NCBI RefSeq assembly: GCF_000702705.1
Contig: NZ_JNJG01000005.1
Coordinates: forward strand, 93,579 to 157,578
DNA length: 64,000 bases
Direction of reading: 5' to 3'
Source: Mycoplasma simbae ATCC 49888
GTDB taxonomy: Bacteria; Bacillota_I; Bacilli_A; Mycoplasmatales; Metamycoplasmataceae
Shown: piece by piece, positions 33,318 to 45,923 of the stretch
Layout: each line of letters begins with the position of its first letter
Position numbering within the stretch: position 1 is the first letter of the stretch
The notes under the pieces: generated by a model
The model's database searches: none
Told to the model about the DNA's origin: nothing
Seen by the model: the letters and a program-made list of their open reading frames with translations, nothing else
Position numbers and translations under genes: made by a program

Positions 33318-34145
33318 ATGACACAAAAATCAAAATTAAATAGATTTTATCTTTCAGAAACTTTTGACGAAAACAGAAACGTTTCATTTAACCTAAAAAG
33401 AGCTAATATCAAAGAGTTAAAAAACTTTAAAACATTTAGAGAAGGTGTTGAAGAATTCAATCGTGTAGCGGCTACACTTGAAGGCGATTCTAAAGTTTGA
33501 TTCCACCAAAACGGTGCATTTAGAGGATCAGCTTCACCAGAGAAAACAATTACAATGCTTGAAAGAGTTGTTCAAGAAAACGTTAAAGATGAAGAAGCAA
33601 TTGAATTCATTAACAGAGAAAAACTAGTTGATGTTTCACCAGCTAAAGCTAAAAAACAAGAAAAAGTTGAAGAAACAGAAGAAGTTGTTGAACAAGAACC
33701 TACAGTTGAAGTTGAAACAACACAAGAAGTAGTTGAAGAGCAACCAGCACTACAAAACACAGTAAATCTTGACGAAGAAGTGAAAAAATTAGTTGTTTAT
33801 GTTCAAAACGGCGAGGAAAAATTAGCTCGTGAAGTTGTATTATCAGATGTTAAAGCACACTCAGAATATGAATTTGTAGCTACATCATTAAGATGAGAAG
33901 ATGAGGCAGTTGTAGTTAAATACTTATTGCGTCACGATGGTAAAGAATCTGTTGAAGTAACAAAAGTTATTAAAGGATTTAAAGCTCAACCGCTACCAGC
34001 TAGAACAATTACTAAACACTTTGTTCAAAGAACAGAATGATCAAAATTAACATATTGATTGCTAGGTATTGTAAGTGTTGTAGCATTAATTTGCATCATT
34101 ATCTTAGTACTACACGTATACGGATACTTTAGTTTATATTGATAA
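33318..34145 (+). CDS. Uncharacterised tail-anchored protein B, paralogue of A
   Basis: Encodes 275 residues. The N-terminal domain repeats the pattern of protein A: FKTFREGVEEFNRVAAT, KVWFHQNGAFRG, and ERVVQENVKDEEAIEFI. A Glu/Val-rich linker (about residues 118-148: VEETEEVVEQE and similar) joins a second domain, and one membrane segment lies near the C-terminus (LLGIVSVVALICIIILVLHVYG). The pair looks like a cytoplasmic membrane-bound complex, possibly scaffold or regulator. Unusual composition in the linker: almost only Glu, Val, Thr, Gln. Function unknown. Confidence 0.8.
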
Positions 34146-34154
34146 TCAAGATAA

Positions 34155-34178
34155 ATTGCAGTTTTATCTGCATTTTTC
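34155..34178 (+). terminator. Terminator after the tail-anchored pair
   Basis: TGCAG / CTGCA stem (34157-34172) followed by five T. Confidence 0.65.
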
Positions 34179-34195
34179 TTTAAAAGTTGTGTAAA

Positions 34196-34215
34196 AATAC
34201 TCATTTTTGAGTATT
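34196..34215 (+). promoter_or_regulatory. Perfect hairpin upstream of rpoE
   Basis: AATACTCA and TGAGTATT enclose TTTT. It lies 44 bases before the rpoE start. It could be an operator or an upstream terminator remnant. Confidence 0.4.
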
Positions 34216-34258
34216 GAGCAAAATTTAATATAATTATAAATATTATTTGGAGGGTTGT

Positions 34259-34522
34259 ATGAAGACAATGTTAGATGTTGTATCAGAAATTGCCTCAGTT
34301 GAGTGCAAGAACGGTACATATGTAGAATTTAATTTACTTTTTGATAAGGTTGAAGAAGAACTAAGATCAAAATGATTTAATGAAGCAGAAGAAAAAGGTA
34401 AAGAATACGATGCAATTCGTGTTAATAAATTAGGAGAGTTATATCGTTTATTAACTGTAGATTCAAATTTTGTTAGAAACGCAAAAGGTCAATGATCAAT
34501 TAGACCAGGGTTTGGAGAATAA
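34259..34522 (+). CDS. rpoE: RNA polymerase delta subunit, short form
   Basis: Encodes 87 residues that match the folded HARE-HTH domain of RpoE (delta): MLDVVSEIA, FNLLFDKVEEEL, LGELYRLLTVDSNFVRNAKGQWSIRPGFGE. The long acidic tail of Bacillus delta is absent. Delta tunes promoter recycling and nucleoid displacement. The start has TTGGAGGG just before it. Its stop lies 7 bases before fba, whose Shine-Dalgarno is inside the rpoE end. Confidence 0.8.
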
Positions 34523-34529
34523 TAAAATT

Positions 34530-35390
34530 ATGTTAGTGAATGCAAGAGAAATGGTGGCAAAAGCATACCAAAATAAATACGCAGTTCCTCACATAAATAT
34601 TAATAATCTTGAGTGAACTAAATCAATTCTTGAGGTTGCCCAAGAACTAAATTCACCTATTATTTTAGGTGTGAGCGAAGGCGCTATCAAATATATGGGG
34701 GGCTACAATGTGGTCTCTAACTTAGTTAAATCTCTAGTTAAAGATTTACAAATTAGTGTTCCCGTTGCTTTGCACTTAGACCATGGTACTGAAGCAGGAT
34801 GTTTAAAAGCTATTGAAACAGGTTTTAGTTCAATAATGTTTGATGGTTCATCATTCCCATTTGAGCAACATTACGCCACAACTAAAAAACTAGTTGAATT
34901 AGCGTCACAAAAAGGTATTAGTGTTGAAGCCGAAGTTGGTGCTATTGGTGGTGAAGAAGATGGTGTTTCAAGTGATGGTGAACTTGCAGATCCAGCCCAA
35001 GCAAAATTAATGGCTGAATTAGGTATTGACATGCTAGCTGCAGGTGTTGGCAATATCCACGGAAAATATCCGGCTGAGTGGAAATCATTGAATTTTGACA
35101 GACTTGAGTTATTATCACACTCATGCAAAATTGGTATGGTCTTACACGGTGGATCAGGTATCCCTAAAGATCAAACTCAAAAAGCAATTAGTTTAGGTAT
35201 TGCTAAAATCAATGTTAATACTGAATTGCAACAAGTATTCCATAAAGCAACCAGAGAATTTATTTTAGCTGGCAAGGATTTAGAAGGTAAAAACTTTGAC
35301 CCACGTAAATTATTAGCAAGTGGAGTTAAAGCAATTAAAGATATTGTTCGTGAAAAAATTTACGAATTTGGTTCAAATAATCAAGCATAA
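34530..35390 (+). CDS. fba: Fructose-bisphosphate aldolase, class II
   Basis: Encodes 286 residues. Zn-site motifs: ALHLDHGTEAG with two metal histidines region, EAEVGAIGGEEDG, GNIHGKYP and MVLHGGSGIP. It splits fructose 1,6-bisphosphate into triose phosphates in glycolysis. The GGAG for the start lies in the end of rpoE. A terminator follows directly. Confidence 0.96.
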
Positions 35391-35391
35391 C

Positions 35392-35420
35392 AAAACGCGA
35401 GTGTTGACTCGCGTTTTTTA
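35392..35420. terminator. Terminator between fba and cdsA
   Basis: AAACGCGAGT pairs with ACTCGCGTTT, then T. The cdsA stop overlaps its end; the two genes converge. Confidence 0.85.
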
Positions 35421-36383
35421 AATGAATAAATTATTAATAATTAAGAATAAGTATGCCAAAACACATAAAAAACTAATACTGTCAAGGCGATCTAATAATC
35501 CACCGTGACCTTTTAGTAATTTTGAATAATCTTTAATTCCATTAATGCGTTTAATATATGAAAAGTATAAATCACCTACAACGGCAATAAACGGAGCGGT
35601 GAAAGAAAATAGGATTTTTAATGCGATATTATTAAATAAATCTAAGCTAAACACAAGTGTAAGAGCAATAGCACTTCCCATAATAATTGAACCTATAAAA
35701 CCTTCCCATGTTTTTTTAGGCGAAATATTAGGGGTGAAAGGAGCGATGATTCATTTTTTACCAAAAGCTGAACCAAATACATAACCAAATGTATCAGCAA
35801 ATGAAGCTACCAAAATAATAGTTAGTCAATATTTCCACATGCCTTGATACACAATGAAGCCATGGTATATTTTGGCGAAAATACACAAAATATAGATGCT
35901 TATGCAACATAATAAAATGCGTGCTAATCTATCAATTAAACGTGTAGCAGTTCTTGTGAATAATTCAATAATTCCAAAAGCAATTGCGATTGATTTTGAT
36001 AAGACAATGATATAAGGATCGGAAGCTAGCAATAAAGCATATTTAGTAATTTGTCAGTCTGCGCCAAAATTTACTGTGTCTGCAAGATTTGGATTTGATA
36101 CTTTGCCTGCTTTTGTTAACCAAGGAATTGTAATTTCTTCAACTGGGAAAATGGTTGCCAGGCAATACAATAATGCTAAGGTTATTGCTCAGTATCATCT
36201 TAATCTTTGAGCTTTAAAAAATTCGTAAAAAGAGATTATTGCTAATGCTCAAATAAAAATAAATGAAAAAATCCGCGAAATTTGACTTTCGTGTGAGTAA
36301 ATTGATAGAGGAATTAAACTCCCAAGCATGATTATTGCAAAAATAACCGCTGGAATTATTCTTTTATACAATGTTTTTTTCAT
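35418..36383 (-). CDS. cdsA: Phosphatidate cytidylyltransferase
   Basis: Encodes 321 residues with multiple membrane helices and the CDP-DAG synthase signature SPKKTWEGFIGS, plus DRLDSISF near the C-terminus. It makes CDP-diacylglycerol for phosphatidylglycerol and cardiolipin. It is transcribed divergently from pyrH, with a 223-base shared intergenic region. Confidence 0.92.
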
Positions 36384-36497
36384 TTTTGCATTTTAATTAT
36401 ACTATCTAATACTCAATATAAGATTACATAATACTTTATACAGAAGAAAAATAATTTTTTCCAAATCGACAGTTTAAAAAATATTTCGCGTATTGAA

Positions 36498-36526
36498 CTA
36501 TAAAATGAGTATATTTGACAAAATAT
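36498..36526 (+). promoter_or_regulatory. Upstream element shared with gmk
   Basis: CTATAAAATGAGTA...GACAAAATAT starts 109 bases before the pyrH ATG. A nearly identical 29-base element (26 matches) lies 111 bases before gmk. The pyrH copy also forms a near-palindrome GTATATTT-GACAAAATATAC. Confidence 0.5.
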
Positions 36527-36606
36527 ACATAATAATCTAATGATTTAATTGTTTTGAAATCAACAAAATTAATATAATATATTAAATTAAAAGAAAGGTT
36601 TCAGGT

Positions 36607-37323
36607 ATGAATTTTAAAAGAATTTTAGTTAAGTTATCTGGCGAGGGGCTTGCCAACAAAAACAAAAAATTAGCAATCGATTATGTTTTAGTGGAAAACA
36701 TTGCTCGTCAATTAAAGAAAATTGTGGAAAAAGGAATCCAAGTTAGCGTTGTTATAGGAGGTGGAAACTTTTGAAGAGGTGCTAGTGCCGAAAAAAATGG
36801 TATTCCAAGAAACAGAGCTGACTATATTGGGATGATAGCTACAATCATGAATGGTTTAGCATTGCAAAGTGGATTTGAAAAAGTCGGCTTAAAGGCTAGA
36901 GTACAGTCTTCATTAAACATTGATGAAAGAGTTGCGGGTTACTACATCAATGAAAAAACTATTAAATACCTTGAAAGAGGTGAGGTTGTAATTTTTGCAG
37001 GCGGAACTGGTCGTCCATTCTTCACAACTGATACAGCTGCTACTTTATACGCTTCAGAGATAGGCGCAGATGTGATTTTAATGGGTAAAAATGGAGTTAA
37101 AGGTATTTATGATTCAGATCCTAAAACTAACCCAAATGCGGTAAAATTTGACAAGATAACTTACGATGAAATACTTGAAAGAAAATTACAAGTCATGGAC
37201 CTAACAGCCACAGCAATGGCTAGAGATAATAACATTGGCTTAATAGTGTTTGATATTCAAGAAGAAGACGCTATTTTAAGAGCTATCGAAGGAACAATTG
37301 AATTTACGGAGGTAACAAAATAA
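36607..37323 (+). CDS. pyrH: UMP kinase
   Basis: Encodes 238 residues. KLSGEGLAN, VVIGGGNFWRGA, GGTGRPFFTTDTAA and LMGKNGVKGIYDSDP are the amino-acid-kinase fold motifs of bacterial UMP kinase. It forms UDP from UMP. A Shine-Dalgarno GAAAGG precedes the ATG. The stop overlaps the frr start by one base (TAATG). Confidence 0.96.
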
Positions 37324-37874
37324 TGGAATTAGACTTATATTTATTAGATTTTGATGAAGCGGCAACTAAATCAATTCATCACTACGGATTTGAATTATCA
37401 AAAATTTCAACTGGTAGAGCTAACCCTCAATTAATTAAAGGAATTAAAATTGACTATTACGGCACAGCTACTCCACTTGAAGAATTAGCAAATATCTCAG
37501 TGCCTGAGCCTGCACAATTATTGATTAAACCTTTTGATGTTTCATCAGTTAAAGATATTGCTAAAGCAATTATGGCGGCAAATTTAGGTGTAAACCCTGT
37601 TGACGAAGGTAACCAAGTAAGATTGACTTTCCCTGCTTTAACTTCTGAGCGTCGTAAAGAATTGGTTAAAAGTTTAGCTAAATACACTGAACAAGCTAAA
37701 GTTGGTGTTAGAAATGCTCGTCAAGATGTTCTTAAAGCTATCAAAAATGATGAAGAATTAAGCGAAGATGATCAAAAAAGATACCAAGATGCAGTTCAAA
37801 AAGCAGTAGATGCTAAAATTGAATTAGTCAACAAAATGACAGCTGAAAAAGAAAAAGAATTAACATCATTATAG
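37323..37874 (+). CDS. frr: Ribosome recycling factor
   Basis: Encodes 183 residues, normal length for RRF. KISTGRANPQLIKGIKIDYYG at the N-terminus and VDEGNQVRLTFPALTSERRKELVK, then VRNARQDVLKAI, are diagnostic. With EF-G it splits post-termination ribosomes. The classical pyrH-frr pair. Confidence 0.97.
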   Translation: MELDLYLLDFDEAATKSIHHYGFELSKISTGRANPQLIKGIKIDYYGTATPLEELANISVPEPAQLLIKPFDVSSVKDIAKAIMAANLGVNPVDEGNQVRLTFPALTSERRKELVKSLAKYTEQAKVGVRNARQDVLKAIKNDEELSEDDQKRYQDAVQKAVDAKIELVNKMTAEKEKELTSL

Positions 37875-37894
37875 TGTGCTTGCACACTTTTTTA
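37873..37894 (+). terminator. Terminator after frr
   Basis: AGTGTGC / GCACACT hairpin with a two-base TT loop and T run. Confidence 0.75.
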
Positions 37895-37895
37895 T

Positions 37896-38282
37896 ATGAA
37901 TAAAATTAAAATAAGTTTCTATATTTTGCTATCTTTTTCAGTGTTTTTCTTCCTTTCATCAATGTCTTTATTTATCGCACTGACGGTTTTGGGACATGTT
38001 TATAAGAGCCCGCAACCTACATTAGCCTATACGCTAATTGCGCTAATTTTTGTTTCTATTATTCTGTCAGTTCTGTTGCACTTTATCTGTATTCCGCTAG
38101 CATTACACTATTATAAAGATCGCTACATTAATCACAATGATCGCAATTTAACGCTATTCCACATTTTCTTTTTGATTATTGCTATTATTGTTGTTCCACG
38201 TTGAGAGCGCGAAGTTAAGGATAAAACAACATTGGAATTGCTGCGCTCACAAAATGAGCAAAATGAACAAAACCAGAACTAA
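37896..38282 (+). CDS. Small integral membrane protein of unknown function
   Basis: Encodes 128 residues with three hydrophobic helices (about 7-33, 42-69, 86-101) and a short Gln/Asn-rich hydrophilic tail (NEQNEQNQN). No Shine-Dalgarno is clear because the start follows the frr terminator within 20 bases. No motif is recognisable. It may be expressed by read-through from frr. It was kept because of the consistent frame and membrane pattern. Confidence 0.65.
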
Positions 38283-38283
38283 A

Positions 38284-38311
38284 AAATCACGACGCAATCG
38301 TGATTTTTTGT
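38284..38311. terminator. Terminator between the membrane protein and monooxygenase genes
   Basis: AAATCACGA / TCGTGATTT hairpin with runs of A and T on both sides. Confidence 0.8.
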
Positions 38312-38593
38312 TTAAATTAAAGTTTTAAATTTTCTAACTTTTAATGGTTCAAGTCCAAAAGATTCAATTTTGGTTAAAAAGTCTTTGTACTCGGGTAATT
38401 TAGTGAATTTTAAAAAGCTTTCTTCACTGCTTCAACGTTCAAAAATGCTAAAACGATCACCAAATCAATAGCCATCAATTGATAGGTTTAATTCTTGCTG
38501 TTTTGAAGTGTAAATTCATTCTTTAATGAACTCATTAAATTCGTCCTTGTTTTCTTTTTTAACCTTAATTTCTTTTAAAACTACACAGATCAT
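38312..38593 (-). CDS. ABM-domain (quinol monooxygenase-like) protein
   Basis: A 93-residue frame with three in-frame TGA codons (Trp). CVVLKEIKVKKENKDEFNEF at the start and SIFERWSSEESFLKF in the middle match the antibiotic-biosynthesis-monooxygenase ferredoxin-like fold. The ATG at 38593 follows GAGAGGGG. Such small dimeric proteins oxidise quinols or detoxify reactive compounds; the substrate is unknown here. It is the last gene after metG (13 bases apart). Confidence 0.75.
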
Positions 38594-38606
38594 TTTCCCC
38601 TCTCTT

Positions 38607-40912
<2,306 letters not shown>

Positions 40913-40923
<11 letters not shown>

Positions 40924-43093
40924 GCGTTTTGTTTGGGCGAGTAGCTATATTTTTTTTGATATTTTTGTAATAGTCTTCATAGTTTTTAACTAAGCAAGCA
41001 TCAACTTTACCGTTAATTGAGTCTGCGTTTAAAATAACAACCGCAACTTTATCACCTAAACGATATTTATTTTTGCTGTTTTTACCTATAAGTACAGTAG
41101 ATTCAGCATTTGGCTCATATTCATCATCGCTTAGAGTTGACACGTGAACCAATGCATTGGTTTTGTTTTCAAATTCAACAAACATACCAAATTTTAAGAT
41201 ACTTACAATTTGGCAATTAAAACTTTGACCAATCTTATTCTTGAAATATTCCGCGTATAACAAATCATTGGTGTCACGTTCAACTTGCAATGCACTTTGC
41301 TCAGAGTCGCTGTTTTGCTTTGCAATTAAAGGCAAGATTTTGTTCATATGTTCAATCTTTGTTCTGTCATTATTGATTAAAACATCTCTAATAGCACGAT
41401 GAACAATTAAGTCAGGATATCTACGAATTGGGCTGGTGAAGTGGCAATAAAATTTGCTTGCTAAACCAAAGTGACCAATATTATCAGGGCTATAAACCGC
41501 TTTAGACATAGTTCTTAAAAACATTACTTGTAAAAAGCTGTCAAAACGTTGTTTTTTAACTTTTTCAATTGTTTGTTGGAACGATTGTGGAGATAAGTTT
41601 AACGAATCAAGTTCAACTTTAATGTTCAATGTATTCATAACTTGCTTGAAGTTAAGTATTTTTTCTTCGCTAGGAACATCATGCACACGATATAGCAATG
41701 GAATTTTGTTTTTGGTTAAAATTTTTGCCACTTCTTCATTGGCTCTAACCATGAAATCTTCAATCATTCTTTCGCTCACACCACTTTTGTCAACAACAAC
41801 GTCAGCAACGTTGTTGTTTTCGTCAAGAACAACTTTAGGTTCTTCAATTTCTAAATCAATATAACCTTCCGCATTTTTAACCTTGCGAATTTTTTGTGTA
41901 AGTTCGTAAGCAGCATTCAGCATTTTGTTTAACTCTTTGTCATCAAAGCGTTTTTTGTTGTCAATGAACTCATTTACTCTGGTGTAAGTTAATCTGTATT
42001 TAGAATTAATAATTCCTTCTACAAGCTTAGCCTCCACAGTTTTACCATATTGATCTATTTTCATAATGATGCTCATTGTAAATCTATCTTCATTAGGGTT
42101 CAATGAACAAATTCCGTTAGAAAGTTTTTCGGGTAGCATTGGAATAACTTGGTTAGCTAAATAGGTTGATGTACCTCTTTTTAAGGCTTCTTTGTCTATT
42201 TCGCTATTCTCTTGAACATAATAACTCACGTCTGCAATGTGAACTGCTAATTCGTAAAATTGATTATCGATTTTTTTGACGCTAATAGCATCATCAAAAT
42301 CCTTTGTAGACTCACCATCAATGGTTACCACCAATTCATTTCTAAAGTCAACACGTTTTTTAAAGAACTTAGGATCAACTTTGTCAGGTATTAAATCAGC
42401 CTCTTGTTGAACATCCTTGCTAAATCCTTTTGGTAATTCTCTTTCTGAAAGCAGTGCTTTAACATAGCAAAGAGGGTCAGAAGTGCTTGAAACTTTCTCC
42501 ACAATATCGATGTGTAACTGTTTGTTTTTTCACTCAGTGATTTCAGCCATTACTAAATCATCTAGTCTTGCGTCCACTTTAAAAGAATCAATTATGAATT
42601 GAATATTGGCAAAATCCTTTTTAATTGGTTTAAAAACGATGTTATCTTTGTCAAGTTCTAAAATTCCTGAGATTTTTGAATCATTTCTCTTCTCAATTTT
42701 GACAACCGAAGCAAATGTTTTAACTTCTTTTAGATCGTTGTATCTGTAAACCATTGCCTTAACATAATCACCTGAAAGAGCATTGTTGAAATTAGCTGAA
42801 GGCACAAAATAAGAAATTTTGTCACCGTTTTCATCGGTATTTTCTAAATCGATAAAGCCAAATTTTCCGTCTTTAGCATATTTTAAAACACCTTCAATTT
42901 CAAATAATTCTTCAATAATAATGTATGTTTTATCCCTTAAAAACATTAATTTGTTATTGTCTACCATCTTTTTAAGAGCAAAGGTTAGCTCTTTATTTTT
43001 GTTATAAGGAATTTGCATTCCTTTAGCGATAGAAACAAAATTACACTTAGGTTTTGCTTTTACATAGTTATAAATTTTTTCAAATGTTATCAT
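40913..43093 (-). CDS. rnr: Ribonuclease R
   Basis: Encodes 726 residues. Two N-terminal cold-shock-like domains precede the RNB domain, which carries VTIDGESTKDFDDAISV with the metal-binding Asp residues and SPIRRYPDLIVHRAI. A C-terminal S1 domain is visible (GQSFNCQIVSILKFGMFVEFEN). It is the main 3'-5' exoribonuclease of mycoplasmas, degrading structured RNA. It is the second gene after secG, with 3 bases between. Confidence 0.96.
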
Positions 43094-43096
43094 GTA

Positions 43097-43336
43097 TTAA
43101 TTTACGAAGATTTTAATTAGTAGAGCCAAAAAGATCACCACGATACCGCTAGTGAACATTGACCACTTCATAAATTTCTTCACACCCCTTTCTTTGTTTG
43201 CTTTAAATAATTCTAAGTCTCCTGATCCAACTAGTGCTCCTGAAAACCCGTTTGAATCTGGAGACATCATTAGTGAAACAATGACAATAAAAATTGCTAC
43301 TGTTACTAGCACGATAGAGATTATTAGACCTGTCAT
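43097..43336 (-). CDS. secG: Protein translocase subunit SecG
   Basis: Encodes 79 residues with two membrane helices (1-25 and about 56-78) joined by a loop containing SPDSNGFSGALVGSGDLELF. This is the SecG pattern of a short Gly/Ser loop between two helices. It assists SecYE translocation. Start ATG preceded by AAGGAGG. The first gene of the secG-rnr-trmN6-metG operon. Confidence 0.9.
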   Translation of the reverse strand: MTGLIISIVLVTVAIFIVIVSLMMSPDSNGFSGALVGSGDLELFKANKERGVKKFMKWSMFTSGIVVIFLALLIKIFVN

Positions 43337-43455
43337 GTTGCCTCCTTTTTAATATAAATATTAAAAATATATTAAATTATATCTTAAGTGTAAAATTTTA
43401 ATCTTAAATAATGATTTTGAGTTTGTTGTCAAATAAATCCATGTTTCAAAAATAT

Positions 43456-43484
43456 CTATAAAATGAGTAAATAAGACAAAATAT
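43456..43484 (+). promoter_or_regulatory. Upstream element shared with pyrH
   Basis: CTATAAAATGAGTA...GACAAAATAT, 111 bases before the gmk ATG; see the pyrH copy at 36498. Confidence 0.5.
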
Positions 43485-43551
43485 TGAAGAGTTCAATAAT
43501 TTTAAATAATTTGTCAACAAGCAAATATATGTATAAATATTAATATTAGTA

Positions 43552-43557
43552 TATAAT
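43552..43557 (+). promoter_or_regulatory. -10 box of the gmk operon
   Basis: TATAAT nine bases before ATG 43567, no Shine-Dalgarno between. Leaderless or very short leader. Confidence 0.55.
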
Positions 43558-43566
43558 AAAAAAACT

Positions 43567-44163
43567 ATGAATATTGATATGAAAAAGAAAAAACCGATAA
43601 TTATTTTTGTAGGTCCTAGTGGAGTTGGCAAGGGAACTATTGAGCAAATTTTGTTTAAAAATGAAGATTTAAAGCTTAAACTTTCAGTCTCAGCTACAAC
43701 CAGATCTCCACGTAGCGGAGAAATTGACGGTCAGCATTACTTTTTCATCACTAAACAAGATTTTCAAGAACGTATTGATAGAAATGAATTGCTAGAATAC
43801 AATTTTCATTTCGATAATTTCTATGGAACCTTAACCACAGAAATTGACAGGATTCACAATTCTGGCTATGTTCCTTTCCTTGAAATTGAAACAAAAGGTG
43901 CTAAAAAAATACTGCAAAATAAAGACGCAACCAGTAAATATAACATTATTACTGTCTTTATTTTGCCGCCTTCTTTTGAAGAGTTAAAATCAAGAATTAT
44001 TGGACGCAACACTGAAACCGAGGAGTCTATAGCGAAAAGAATGCAAAAAGCAGAAGAAGAAATTGCTGAAAAAGATATTTTCAAATATCATGTTGTAAAT
44101 GATGATGCTATAAGAGCTTCTGAAGAAATTAAGCAATTATTAATGAAAGAGTTGTATGAGTAG
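43567..44163 (+). CDS. gmk: Guanylate kinase
   Basis: Encodes 198 residues. P-loop VGPSGVGKGTIE, then SVSATTRSPRSGEIDGQHYFF (GMP binding) and the lid RIIGRNTETEESIAKRMQ. It phosphorylates GMP to GDP. The last 8 bases overlap the start of prpC. Confidence 0.97.
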   Translation: MNIDMKKKKPIIIFVGPSGVGKGTIEQILFKNEDLKLKLSVSATTRSPRSGEIDGQHYFFITKQDFQERIDRNELLEYNFHFDNFYGTLTTEIDRIHNSGYVPFLEIETKGAKKILQNKDATSKYNIITVFILPPSFEELKSRIIGRNTETEESIAKRMQKAEEEIAEKDIFKYHVVNDDAIRASEEIKQLLMKELYE

Positions 44164-44929
44164 CTTTGGTGAATTAAGCGTTGTTGGTAATGTAAGAACG
44201 GAAAATCAAGACAAGGTTGGTCATTTTGCTAAATCTAGCACACGAATGATCATTTTGTGCGACGGCATGGGCGGCCATTTTGGTGGAGCTTATGCTTCAA
44301 AAATTACGGTAAACGTGTTTAATAATGAATTTTATTCATCGATGCCACTTGAGAAAAAAGATATAACTTCTTATGCTAATTGATTCAAAAAATGCATCGA
44401 GCAAGCTAGAAGCGAAATGAAAAAAATGGGCCAAAACGATGAAGCTAAATTAGACATGGGAACAACAGTAACAGCAGCTATCTTTGATAATGTTGATAAC
44501 TTTCTATATATTTTCAATATTGGCGACTCAAGAACCTACGTTTTGACTGCTGCGGGTGATTTAAAGCAAATTACAATTGATCATAATTTATTGAACCGTT
44601 TGATTCGTGAAGACGGAATGAGTGAAGCAGAGGCTAAAAAGATTCGCTATAACAGTGCTTTAACATCTGCTCTTGGCCCTCAGAAAAAAACTAAAATAGA
44701 AATATTTGATTTAAGCCAGGAACTGCACAAAGTTCATGGTATTTTGTCTACTTCTGATGGAGTTCACAATTTTATTGACAAAGCCACAATTGAACAAATA
44801 CTTAAAAAAGAAAGCAGTGAACAAAAAGCTGTCGAAAGCCTCGTAAGGCATGCTCTTGATAATAAATCCACAGACAATGCATCAGCAGTGTATGTAACGG
44901 TCAAAGACAATGCGGAATGGAGTAAGTAA
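44156..44929 (+). CDS. prpC: PP2C-type serine/threonine phosphatase
   Basis: Encodes 257 residues with the PP2C metal-binding motifs: VGNVRTENQDK, LCDGMGGHFGGAYAS, DMGTTVTAAIF, NIGDSRTYVL, and STSDGVHNF near the C-terminus. It dephosphorylates substrates of the neighbouring kinase. Start ATG 44156 overlaps gmk; stop overlaps prkC by one base (TAATG). Confidence 0.95.
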
Positions 44930-45915
44930 TGCCACCAAGAAAAGAAAGTAAAGTATACGAAAAATATAGAATTATCAGTAATATTGGCAAAGGCGGATTC
45001 AGCGATGTGTATAAAGTTGAATCACTTGCTGAGCCAGGTAAATTTTATGCCTTAAAATATTTTGTAATTAAGGGCGATACTGATAAAGAAAATACTATTA
45101 AACGTTTTCATCAAGAAATTAAGCTATATAAATCAATAAATTCGCAAAGAATTGCCAAATACGTTGATTCATATACCGATGAGGAAGAACAATTTTTAGT
45201 TATGGAATTTGTTGATGGTGAAAGTTTAAAAACGCAAATAAGCAAAAGTGGAAAACTTTTAGCACGTACTGCTGTTAATTATGCAATGCAAATTGCTGAA
45301 GGCATGGGTGAGCTTCATAATAACAAAATTATTCACCGTGATATTAAGAGCAACAACATTATGATTACTAAAGATCGCAATGTTAAAATTATTGATTTTG
45401 GCCTGGCTTTAGGCGAGGATAGTCAGCGATATACACAAGACCAAAAGGTGATAGGGTCAGTTTATTATATGGCTCCAGAATTGTGTGTAGCTTCAAATAA
45501 ACCAACAATTAAATCTGATATTTACGCTCTAGGTATTTTGCTTTATGAAATGCTAACAGGCACATATCCATTTAAAGGTGCTTCAGCTGCTGAAACATTG
45601 CAAAAGCAAAAAAAAGCTGAATTACCTAACATTTTAAAAGTGATTGAAATACCGCAAAGTTTGGCCAATGTTATTTATAAAGCAACTAACAAAGATCCAA
45701 ACAAAAGACACGCAAGCATGTGAGAATTGCGTGAAGACTTGCAAACTTCAACGCATCAAAGTCGCTATTATGAAAAACCTTATGATGCAAAAAGAGATAA
45801 ACCAAAAAGAACACTGCAAGATGTAATTAACTCAAAAGTATTTTTATATTCTTCAATAATTACAATCACTTTACTGCTAATAATTGGGATAATTTTAGCA
45901 GTTGTATTGATATAA
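44929..45915 (+). CDS. prkC: Serine/threonine protein kinase without PASTA domains
   Basis: Encodes 328 residues. Hanks-type kinase motifs: NIGKGGFSDVYKV (P-loop), ALKYFV (Lys), HRDIKSNNIMI (catalytic loop), IIDFGLA (DFG), and MAPEL (APE-like). A single membrane segment near the C-terminus (VFLYSSIITITLLLIIGIILAVVLI) ends the protein, so the extracellular PASTA sensor of other PrkC kinases is missing. With PrpC it forms a reversible phosphorylation pair; known substrates in mycoplasmas include adhesins and metabolic enzymes. An in-frame TGA at 45721 is Trp. Confidence 0.94.
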
Positions 45916-45923
45916 GGAGCTAT

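Noticed and set aside
33572..33760. Ser/Thr-rich minus-strand reading frame inside the second tail-anchored protein
   Set aside because: It is the complement of the Glu/Val linker codons, with no start signal.
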